From Flavobacteriales bacterium UBA1494 (GTDB lineage: Bacteria > Bacteroidota > Bacteroidia > Flavobacteriales_E > Vicingaceae): a stretch of 64,000 bases of DNA. Shown here piece by piece: positions 8,783 to 16,462 of the stretch. Each line of letters starts with the position of its first letter. Position 1 is the first letter of the stretch. The DNA lies in assembly GCA_905182175.1 (NCBI GenBank), contig CAJJAT010000018.1, positions 1-64,000 of the forward strand. The letters are read 5' to 3'. The notes below the pieces were generated by a model. It saw nothing but the letters and a program-made list of their open reading frames with translations, was not told the DNA's origin and searched no databases. A program made the translations under genes and the position numbers.

Positions 8783-9412
8783 ATGAAAATAGCAATAATT
8801 GGTACTGGAAATGTTGGTACCGCTTTAGGCTCCAATTGGAAAAAATCGAACCACGAAATAATATATGGTTCAAGAAGTCCGCAAGACGAAAAAAATATTG
8901 AACTTGAAAAATTTGCACAAGTATTAACGCTATCTCAGGCTGCTATGCTCGGAGATGTAATTGTTTTGGCGACTCCCTGGCAAAGCACGGAAGAAGCAAT
9001 CAATGAAATGGGTAGCACCCTTGATGCAAAAATAGTGATAGATGCCACAAATCCTTTAAAGCCAGACTTAAGCGGATTACTCCTTTATGGAGATAACAGT
9101 GGTGGTGAGCAAATTGCCAAATGGGCAAGTAAATCTAAAGTAGTAAAAGCACTAAACTCGGCTTTTGCAAAAGTTATGGAGCAGCCTGAAATCAATGGAG
9201 TAAAATCCATGATGCTTATCGCAGGAGATGATCTCTCGGTATTACATACAGTCGCTGAATTGGTAGATGATTTAGGCTTTCAATCGCAAAAAATGAATGG
9301 TATACGCAATAGCCGTTTACTTGAAATGGTTGGATTAACATTAATTACACTTGGATATAAAGAAGGCTTAGGATATGAAATCGGACTCTCAATTTTAAAA
9401 AATAAAAAATGA
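8783..9412 (+). CDS. NADPH-dependent F420-reductase-like NAD(P)-binding protein
   Basis: This 209-aa Rossmann protein has the dinucleotide motif GTGNVGTAL at residues 7-15 and a basic NADP-preferring stretch after the second strand (YGSRSPQ). The length and pattern (VIVLATPWQ, VIDATNPLKPD, VVKALNSAFAKVM) match the COG2085 family of dinucleotide reductases. Bacteroidota are not known to make F420, so the name refers to fold and the true substrate is unknown. The stop overlaps the following broken SDR gene by 4 bp (ATGA), so it was translated as part of an operon. Confidence 0.8.
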   Translation: MKIAIIGTGNVGTALGSNWKKSNHEIIYGSRSPQDEKNIELEKFAQVLTLSQAAMLGDVIVLATPWQSTEEAINEMGSTLDAKIVIDATNPLKPDLSGLLLYGDNSGGEQIAKWASKSKVVKALNSAFAKVMEQPEINGVKSMMLIAGDDLSVLHTVAELVDDLGFQSQKMNGIRNSRLLEMVGLTLITLGYKEGLGYEIGLSILKNKK

Positions 9413-10233
9413 ATAAATAAGTAATATTAATCACAGGAACGAGTCGAGGAATCGGTAAAGCTACCGCTGAATATTTAAAAACCAAAGGATACATTGTTTA
9501 TGGCTCATCGAGAGGAACAGCCAACATGAGCATTAATCAATTGCAACTTGAAGTTACAGATTTTGAATCGTGCAAAAGTGCGGTGGAAGAAATTGTAAAG
9601 AAAGAAGGTCGATTGGATGTTCTTATCAATAATGCTGCCTACGAATTAGTGGGTGCTCATGAAGAATATACAGTGGAAGAAATTCGTGATCAGGTTGAAG
9701 TGAATTTCTTTGGTGCATTGCACATGATGAAAGCTGTTACACCGCAAATGCTAAAGCAAAAATCTGGGAATATTATCAATATCTCTTCTATTGGTTCTGA
9801 TTTTGGTTGGACGTTCAATGGCGCATATAGTGCTGGGAAATTTGCAATGCATGGCTATTCGGAAGCAATTAGATGAGAATTTTTGCCTTTGGGAATCAAT
9901 GTTTCCTTGATTTCTCCTGCGGGAGTAGCAAGTGGAACTACCAATATATCCGTTCAACACTCAAAAAATAGGCATCCTATTTTTGAAAAAGCAAGCAATG
10001 CAGCATTTGAAGCTTCTCATGGTAGAGGTGATTTAAAAATGGCAAGTAGCATGGAAACTGTTGCAAAGACCATAGAAAAAGTCATTGAATCTAAACAACC
10101 AAAGTTCATTTATCGTGTAGGTTTTATACCGAGATTGATGCAGTTCATGAACACGATCCTTTCTCAAAAACGATTTGAAAAGTTTTATATGAAGGCACTT
10201 AAAGCACCTACAAAGGCACCAAGTAATTATTAA
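9409..10233 (+). pseudogene. Short-chain dehydrogenase/reductase with two in-frame stops
   Basis: From ATG at 9409 one single frame of 274 codons runs to 10233 with no frameshift but two nonsense codons: TAA at 9418-9420 (codon 4, after MNK) and TGA at 9874-9876. Otherwise it is a complete classical SDR. It has the nucleotide motif TGTSRGIG, NNAA, the catalytic region IINISSIG with YSAGK (Tyr and Lys present), and LISPAGVASGT. The upstream gene ends 1 bp into the start. The frame is preserved apart from point nonsense changes, so the inactivation is recent, or reflects sequence error. Substrate unknown. Confidence 0.8.
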
Positions 10234-10254
10234 TAACAATTAAACTTAATCAAA

Positions 10255-10647
10255 ATGAACAAGACCAAATTAATTTTCAGCATCACAACTAGTATTTTAG
10301 CCTTAATGTATCTTGGTGGAGGATCTCGGTATTTTCTTGAATTTCAAGAAATGTCAGACATATTTACCACTTTACAATTTCCAAGATGGTTACACCCACT
10401 TTTAGGCGTAACCAAATTTATGGCGGTCATTTCGCTTTTGACCATCCTATTTAATGTAAAAGCAAATCCCAACAGGTTGAAAGAATGGACCTATGCAGGT
10501 ATATTTTTTAATGGAACATTAGCCTTAATTGCACACTTAATGATAGGAGAACCATTTGAATTATACGTTCCAGCAATTATGGTGATTGTATTCGTTATCA
10601 TTTCGAGAATATCTTGGGGTAAACTAAATAACGCTACCAATCTTTAA
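10255..10647 (+). CDS. DoxX-like small membrane protein
   Basis: This 130-aa protein has four hydrophobic segments (about 7-25, 45-65, 80-100, 103-122), with the pattern YLGGGSRYFLEF near the first and LGVTKFMAVISLL in the second, as in the DoxX_2 family. Members sit in the inner membrane and are thought to be quinone- or redox-linked, but biochemical roles are poorly known. It lies 22 bp after the SDR pseudogene and 3 bp before the monooxygenase pseudogene, which places it in a redox operon. It is one of the intact genes of the block. Confidence 0.75.
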   Translation: MNKTKLIFSITTSILALMYLGGGSRYFLEFQEMSDIFTTLQFPRWLHPLLGVTKFMAVISLLTILFNVKANPNRLKEWTYAGIFFNGTLALIAHLMIGEPFELYVPAIMVIVFVIISRISWGKLNNATNL

Positions 10648-10650
10648 AAA

Positions 10651-11733
10651 GTGAACGTTCAAAATCTAAAAGCAGCAGTAATTGGAAGCTCTATAGGCGG
10701 ATTGAGTGCAGCGAATGTGCTCAATCGCCTTGGTTTTGAAGTAACCGTTTTTGAAGCCTTTACAGAAGGGTTCCATAATCGTGGTGGTGCTTTGGATTCA
10801 GTTGATATACAATTACTGCAAACTATTTTGCCCACCGAAACTGTTCAAAAACGCATTGGTAATCACGGACATTTTTATGGCGATTTATGGCAATATCTAT
10901 ATGAGGGATTACCTAAATATTCGGTCAAATTTGGTGTTGATATACAAGAAATACGCAATCCTGAAAGTCTAAAACCAATAGTAGAAATAGAAGGAAAACT
11001 TTTAGAATTTGATTTGATAATTGGAGCAGACGGAGGAAAATCAACCATTAGAAAATATGTTTCGGATGCAGTACCTCAATATGCAGGCTATACTTTATGG
11101 AGAACATTACTTTCTACTGACAAAATTGGCCACCCGCCCAATGGAAGTAAAACCATCAATGGTATACGCTACGAAACTCTTGGTTTTCCTTTTATCGGGG
11201 CCAACCAAGAATCCTTATGGAATTGTGGTGTTTATATGGCAATGCCCGAATAGGAAGTGGAAAAACCAACAAAAAATAGACAAATAAGCACCCAAAATTT
11301 TAAACAAATACCAGATTGGTTTTTGCCTTTCATTGAGCATTTATTTGACAAGCCCACTTTAAAATTTTGGAAAACTGCCATTCAACGCGGTAAAGTATCC
11401 CCACACCCCGTTTGGGAATTTGTAACCAAAAAAGTAGTCCAAAACCGGGTTCTACTCTTAGGAGATGCTGCACATATGGCAAGTCCGAGAACTGGTGCAG
11501 GTGCATATTCTGCAATGGTAGATGCGGTTGTTTTAGAAACTGCTTTTAAACAAGGTGAAAACATAATCGAATCACTTAAGATGTACAATAAAAGCACCGT
11601 TAACAGAGGAAGAGAATTGTACAATCACAGCCGGAAATCGGCATCATATTTTGCGCCTGACAACAGAAAAATAGTATCGCCAAAAGTAATGTTAGAGAGA
11701 CTTCAAAGTCAACAAGCATTAAATATGAAATAA
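10651..11733 (+). pseudogene. FAD-dependent monooxygenase interrupted by one TAG
   Basis: A GTG at 10651, 3 bp after the preceding gene, opens a 360-codon frame that is continuous to 11733 except for TAG at 11251-11253. The N-terminal part has the FAD motif GSSIGGLSAANVLNRLG with an acidic end (VFEA) and LIIGADGGKSTIRK. After the stop comes the second FAD motif LLLGDAAHMASPRTGAG. This is the PHBH/UbiH-type flavoprotein hydroxylase fold. One base change would restore the gene. A 200-aa N-terminal piece alone would not be active. It was probably the terminal enzyme of the Crp-headed operon; the substrate cannot be told. Confidence 0.8.
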
Positions 11734-12155
11734 AGAAAAACGGCATACAACATAGAAATGAGCTAAAAAACAAATACTTTATTGATTATTTCAGCAATTT
11801 GAAATCAACTTGTCTCTATACTCCTTATCGTATGGCAAGCCTAATTTAAAAATAATAACTACATCAAAAGCAGAATATTTTCTGTTCTTAACTTAGGAAG
11901 AGTATACTTTAAAGAATCCTTCTCAGATATGAGAATAGAAGTTACCAGACGGATGAAAGAACCTCCTCTGCATGTTTTATTGCAGTGCAGGTTTAGTATA
12001 CCATGAAATATTTGATTGAAAGGATAACGATGGAACGCACGAGGTAAAGTCGCTCCTTTCTGTTTTTCAATTTAACTGCTTAATTAACCCAGACCTAAAA
12101 AGCGTTTCCCTAAAGAATATTATGTGTAGCCTCTAAAGTTTAAACAGCAAATAAC
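11734..12155. repeat. Non-coding stretch with right cassette end GGCATACAAC and weak hairpins (E)
   Basis: No gene is seen here. GGCATACAAC at 11742-11751 is the near-perfect reverse complement of the sequence at 8074-8083. Beyond it TTGATTATTTCA and TGAAATCAA (about 11781-11808) can pair imperfectly. CGTATGGC near 11830 may be the far side of a decayed long hairpin. A small stem CTGCA/TGCAG lies near 11980. The stretch ends at the stop of the minus-strand gene at 12156. Confidence 0.45.
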
Positions 12156-12548
12156 CTACTCCGAGTCGCTATCTGCTTGTCTAATGTGTTTAAATGTTGG
12201 CGCATACTCAGTAATGCTGCCTGCACCCTTTTTATTTATTTTAAACGTTACATCCTTTGTTGTAGTAAACAATAGTACTGAAAAAAATGGTTTTTGAAGG
12301 TATGATTTCAAGACATCAAAGGCTTCTTCTAATGTAAGTTCATTTTCTACATCCGCAGTATCTCTAGAACGGTAGCGTAATTTTAATAAAACGGTAAAGC
12401 CGTTTTCCGAATATATTGGCCTCAGAAATACATTTCTCAAGTTAGGCTTACCGATAGTTTTTGCCATTGTTAACTTAGCAAATCGGCCTTCTTGTGCACT
12501 TTCTTTTACCTGTTCCCAGTAAAGAACAAACAAATCTTCATACGCCAT
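12156..12548 (-). CDS. Conserved hypothetical protein, 130 aa
   Basis: This soluble, mixed alpha/beta protein has no signal peptide or membrane segment. Notable patterns are GKPNLRNVFLRPIYSE, LLKLRYRSRDTADVEN, LTLEEAFDVLKSYL and FSVLLFTTTKDVTF. The RYRSRDT...LFTTTKD arrangement reminds me of the N-terminal domain that precedes a methyltransferase in some Bacteroidota proteins. That is a weak memory-based resemblance, and no methyltransferase motif is present. It stands alone on the minus strand between the redox block and a plus-strand dehydrogenase. Function unknown. Confidence 0.65.
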   Translation of the reverse strand: MAYEDLFVLYWEQVKESAQEGRFAKLTMAKTIGKPNLRNVFLRPIYSENGFTVLLKLRYRSRDTADVENELTLEEAFDVLKSYLQKPFFSVLLFTTTKDVTFKINKKGAGSITEYAPTFKHIRQADSDSE

Positions 12549-12663
12549 AGTCTATAGATTATCGTGGAAATATCTTTATTTAAAATGTAAAATTAGTAAT
12601 TCAATTCGACAGCTATTGAATTAGTCACCCTAATCTATTGCGAATTTAATAGCTCAGACTTGA

Positions 12664-12729
12664 AGTGCTAAAATTGCTCGAAAAATAGAGTTGTGACCTG
12701 ACCCTAGAATGTGTTAATTTTAGCGCACT
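12664..12729. repeat. Inverted repeat upstream of the Gfo/Idh dehydrogenase
   Basis: AGTGCTAAAATT (12664-12675) pairs with AATTTTAGCGCACT (12716-12729), apart from a 2-base GC insertion, across a 40-base loop. It lies in the 232-bp gap between the minus-strand hypothetical gene and the dehydrogenase start at 12781. It could be another decayed hairpin separator or a regulatory palindrome. There is no U-run to suggest a terminator. Confidence 0.35.
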
Positions 12730-12780
12730 AACAACTTTGATTGATATAAATTGGTGATATAAATAGACATTAAAAAACGG

Positions 12781-13785
12781 ATGCATAAAAAAATTAATTG
12801 GGGAATCATTGGCTTGGGAAAAATAGCAAATAAGTTTGCTGCTGATTTACAGCTATCTGACAATTCGATGCTTTACGCTGTAGCCTCTAGAAATCCTGAG
12901 AAAGCTGCAATTTTTAGTGAGCAGCATCACTCATCTAAATTTTATGCCTCTTATGAAGAATTAGCTGATGATCCTGAAATAGATGTGATTTACATTGCAA
13001 CTCCGCACACTTTTCATTTTGAAAACACGATGATGTGTTTAAAAAAAGGCAAAGGGGTACTGTGCGAAAAGCCTATGGGAATGAACCTTCAAGAAGTAGA
13101 GACCATGGTTCGAGAGGCCAGATCGAGGAATCTATTTTTAATGGAGGGAATTTGGACACGATTTATTCCTGCAACCGCAAAATTATTAGATCTATTAGCA
13201 AAAAAAGTGATAGGCGATATCTTGTTTATTCGTGCTGACTTTGGATTCAAAGCAAACTTTAACAGAGAAGGTAGACTCTACAATAAAAAATTAGGAGGAG
13301 GTTCTTTACTCGATGTAGGAATATATCCTGTTTATTTAAGTCTTATCACCTTAGGAATTCCCATTGACATGAAAGTTATGGCCCGCATAACAGATACTGA
13401 GGTTGATGGCTATTGCGCGATGCTTTTTGATTACGCAAATGGAACTAAGGCTATTCTTGAATCAACTATTGAAGCAAATACTCCGACAGAAGCTTTTATT
13501 TATGGAAGTAAAGGATCTTTGGAACTTCATAGCAGATTTCATCATTCTGAAAAAATAACAATTTCCCAAAATGGAGAGAGCGAAGTTGTAGAACTTAAAT
13601 ACAATGGAAATGGATATATACATGAAATAGAGGAAGTAAATAAATGTCTTTTGAACCGTGAGGTTGAAAGCTCGAAATTGCCATTAATGAGCAGTTTGGA
13701 TTTAACTACTTTACTAGATAAAATTAGAGAGGAAATAGGTCTAAGGTATGAAGCAAAAGCAACAACCGAAAGTAAGATGAGCTAA
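12781..13785 (+). CDS. Gfo/Idh/MocA-family NAD(P)-dependent oxidoreductase
   Basis: This 334-aa protein is the usual length for the family. The N-terminal Rossmann domain carries GIIGLGKIANK, then VASRNPEKA and YIATPHTFH. The signature EKP is at residues 96-98, with Lys97 the family's catalytic or cofactor-positioning Lys. The C-terminal alpha/beta domain contains GGGSLLDVGIYPVYLSLITLG, a pattern shared with dihydrodiol dehydrogenase / D-xylose dehydrogenase-like members. It probably oxidises or reduces a sugar or cyclitol in the cytoplasm, with the exact substrate unknown. The gene is monocistronic and intact. It is the one clearly functional metabolic gene between two wrecked regions. Confidence 0.88.
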   Translation: MHKKINWGIIGLGKIANKFAADLQLSDNSMLYAVASRNPEKAAIFSEQHHSSKFYASYEELADDPEIDVIYIATPHTFHFENTMMCLKKGKGVLCEKPMGMNLQEVETMVREARSRNLFLMEGIWTRFIPATAKLLDLLAKKVIGDILFIRADFGFKANFNREGRLYNKKLGGGSLLDVGIYPVYLSLITLGIPIDMKVMARITDTEVDGYCAMLFDYANGTKAILESTIEANTPTEAFIYGSKGSLELHSRFHHSEKITISQNGESEVVELKYNGNGYIHEIEEVNKCLLNREVESSKLPLMSSLDLTTLLDKIREEIGLRYEAKATTESKMS

Positions 13786-13852
13786 ATAGTTTAAAATACA
13801 GATGCAGATAGTGAAGTCATAAAGCCTCGTGGTATCTGACCTTACAATTGGG

Positions 13853-14685
13853 TTAAACACTTCCTATCACATACATCGCGCCAAGTGTCGGAGCCTCACT
13901 TCTCCCCTCTTTCCCCAATGTAATAGCAAATGCCTGGATATTTTCCAATTGAATTACTTTCTTGTCTGTTGACTGCTTCGATTTATTCAACACTCCACTA
14001 TTAACAGGCTTTCCGTCGGCAATAGTCCACAGCTGATATTGTTTTCCCTTTTCTACTTTTGCCAGCTTATTGTATTGCTCAACGTATTTTTTCTTCTCTC
14101 GATTCCAAAATAGTATCACTTTTGAATCGGAACTTAACTCTGTTCCTGCCAACAATAGGATTTTCGCCCCTTCGGCCAACAAAAAAGAACGCTCTTCTAT
14201 CGTTTTTAATAAAGAATCTTCTATTTAATTAATTTGTTGGTCAGTCTGCTTTTGGTAAGAAAGCAATTCCCCTTCCGGGGAGGAATAGTCGGTCTGTAAT
14301 TGATTAAATACATACCCAAAGACCAACAGAATGGCCGAAGGAACAGCAAGTTTCAAGTAAGATTTCAATTTAATTACTTTCCTAGCCTGATCTTCTTATA
14401 GCGAAGCATCCGCAAGGGGCTTCTTTTCAGCAACATTTGTAAATATTGGCTCTTGCTCTATTTCTTTTATGGACGTAAGTATCTTTTGTTTCGACACTTC
14501 ATATGCGTTGACAGCTAGATAATTGGCATAATATTTCAACTGAAAGCTGAATATTGTTTAATTCAGCTTTCAGTTCAGGGTATATAGAAGTAAGACTTTC
14601 CTCCTTACTGCTCACCTGAACAGAAGAAAGCCCCATAGCGTAGCTTTCAAGTGTAGCCGATGCAATGTATTCTTTGGTATCTAAA
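13853..14685 (-). pseudogene. Broken anti-sigma-K-like (RskA-type) factor
   Basis: On the minus strand the pieces line up as one anti-sigma protein. A cytoplasmic N-terminal sigma-binding part (DTKEYIASATLESYAMGL) has lost its start codon (TTA where ATG is expected). A frameshift lies near 14545. A transmembrane segment follows (LKLAVPSAILLVFGYVF), and then the periplasmic RskA domain (KVILFWNREKKKYVEQ, KGKQYQLWTIADGKPVNSG, AFAITLGKEG, LGAMYVIG). TAA codons interrupt the frame at 14396-14398 and 14225-14227. Such genes normally sit directly after an ECF sigma factor gene; none is present here, so the module is an orphan as well as broken. Confidence 0.75.
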
Positions 14686-14791
14686 AAAAAAATAATTAAT
14701 TTTCTATTTATAGTGATGTTGTGCAAAACACTTAAAAATTAAAATGAATCGCTAAAGCGATATAAAAAAGCCAATTCTTATAAAATTTATC

Positions 14792-15526
14792 ATGAAAAAC
14801 TTCAAACTTTTATCTTTTTTCTTACTTTCTTTTGGGGCTCAAACTTCTACTGCTCAAATAGACTTGGCAATAGGGAATATTAGTGCAGGTTATAATGCCT
14901 ACACTCCAAGTACCGGAATTATTACAGGAGTTTATTTTGACGCTCTGAACAATGGAAATGGATCGGCAGGTGCATTTAGAATCGCATTATTTCTTGTTGA
15001 CCCTAACAACTTTAGCAATCTATACGAGGTACATAGTATAAACGTTTCTGGCCAAAGTGGAAATTCTCTTTTACAATACACAAACATTACTATAAACTTT
15101 AACAATACAAGTGGTATACCTTCCGGTAATTACCGCCTACTAGTTTCTATAGATGAAGACAATGTAATTGCAGAAACAAATGAGTTGAATAATGCATTGT
15201 ATTTAACTACACAAGGAAATAATTTGACATACAACCCAACTTCTGTAGGTATTGATGAACCCAAAAGCAATGAATCATTCCTAAGCAACTATCCCAACCC
15301 TGTTTCAACAACATCGACTATTACGTACAAGTTTAACACTCAATCAAAAAAAGCAAGCATTAGAATTTATAATTTGACAGGATCTATAGTTCAAGATATT
15401 GATATTGATGATACTGAAAATAAACTAGAACTATCTTTTACTGAGTACGACTCAGGCGTATATTTCTATTCTTTAATAGTTGATGGCCAAGTGCTTGCAA
15501 ATAAAAAATTAGTTGTAGCACATTAA
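14792..15526 (+). CDS. Secreted CARDB-domain protein with T9SS type A sorting domain
   Basis: This 244-aa protein has a Sec signal peptide (about 1-21, cleavage after TSTA) and then one immunoglobulin-like CARDB domain (about 22-145), with GVYFDALNNGNGSAGAFRI near the start and AETNELNN near the end. The C-terminal T9SS sorting domain (about 165-244) has NYPNPVSTTSTITYKF, IRIYNLTGSIV, DSGVYFYSLIVDG and KKLVV. It is predicted to cross the outer membrane through T9SS and be anchored at or released from the surface. CARDB domains are adhesion or spacer modules, so a binding role is likely and no catalytic domain is seen. It is intact, unlike both neighbours. Confidence 0.85.
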   Translation: MKNFKLLSFFLLSFGAQTSTAQIDLAIGNISAGYNAYTPSTGIITGVYFDALNNGNGSAGAFRIALFLVDPNNFSNLYEVHSINVSGQSGNSLLQYTNITINFNNTSGIPSGNYRLLVSIDEDNVIAETNELNNALYLTTQGNNLTYNPTSVGIDEPKSNESFLSNYPNPVSTTSTITYKFNTQSKKASIRIYNLTGSIVQDIDIDDTENKLELSFTEYDSGVYFYSLIVDGQVLANKKLVVAH

Positions 15527-15741
15527 TTGGCTATTTTTTTTAAAGACATAGTAGCTAACAAAAACCATAATCTCCTGTTTTCAATTTAGTAGATTTAAAA
15601 CAATCCAGTTTCACTAGTCCATTTGACTACCTACTTAATGTATTTAATATCAATATAATATATTATTAATTAAAATTCATCCAACTTTAGTGTAACTCAT
15701 GAATTTATAACTTTGTAGTGCAAGTATAGTAACGAACAACT

Positions 15742-16240
15742 ATGGATATATAAAAACTAACGTTTCCAATAGGACGACATTCTCCCAACAAAAATCCAAA
15801 TGAGAAACTAATTCAACAATGGATTAATGTCATGCAGAGTTTTACCGAAAAAATTGAAAAACTAACAAAAGTTGCTTCCGTTGAAAAACTCAATTGGAGT
15901 TATAGACCAAATGGTTGGACAGTGAAACAAGTGATACATCACTTTGCAGATAGTCACATGAATAGTTTCATTCGGTTCAAGCTTGCTTTAACAGAGAGAA
16001 TACATACAGGAAGACCCTATAATGAAGATGTTTGGGTGAATTTAGCTATATTTCGTAACAAAAAAATGGGTCCGTCTATTAAAGAGTTTGACCAAAGACC
16101 AATTAGATTTGGATTTTGTACATCCGGCACATAGTCTAAAATACAATATAGCTGAAAATATTGGTAATTTCCCTTGGCATTGCAACCCTCATTTAGCCCA
16201 CATCAGAAACGTTATTAACTCAAGAGAAAATACAAATAAC
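15742..16240 (+). pseudogene. Broken DinB/YfiT-like metal-dependent hydrolase
   Basis: The frame opens MDI then TAA at 15751-15753 and continues LTFPIGRHSPNKNPNEKL. The next part (15832-16100) has WINVMQSFTEKI, YRPNGWTVKQVIHHFADSHMNS and FIRFKLALTE, with the first metal-binding His in the VIHHFADSHMNS motif. After a frameshift and an internal loss, the sequence resumes near 16088 as LDLDFVHPAHS and then NFPWHCNPHLAHI, the second and third metal-ligand region. The YfiT-type DinB proteins are four-helix-bundle metalloenzymes of about 175 aa. One nonsense codon, one deletion and a frameshift make this inactive. Confidence 0.75.
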
Positions 16241-16462
16241 AAACTCTATATACCACTACAAATCAATGCAGCTAATTCTAATGTTAGTCAAAGTGCTATA
16301 ATAATAGAAACTTTAGCTAGAATTGAAGGAGAGGTTTTACTTAATGGGAATAAAAATCTTAATCGTGGAATTATAGAATTAAATAAAAATTTTGAAATTT
16401 TAGGTAATGTTTATTGTTTTGATAGGGTAGAATTGGAGGGTTTCAAATTCAATAATGAATAG
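16241..16462 (+). other. Coding-like fragment fused to the DinB remnant
   Basis: The frame that carries the DinB C-terminus runs on without a stop through NAANSNVSQSAIIIETLARIEGEV, LLNGNKNLNRGIIELN and VELEGFKFNNE to a TAG at 16460-16462. This part does not belong to DinB. Its beta-rich GNKNLNRG...LEGFKFNNE pattern is reminiscent of stacked beta modules near the C-terminus of some secreted Bacteroidota proteins, a weak resemblance only. It looks like a deletion junction between two former genes. Confidence 0.35.

Noticed and set aside
9409-11733. Stop-codon reassignment or programmed read-through
   Set aside because: TAA, TAG and TGA all occur inside frames here, while intact genes elsewhere in the window end with the same codons. 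Degradation or sequence error fits better.
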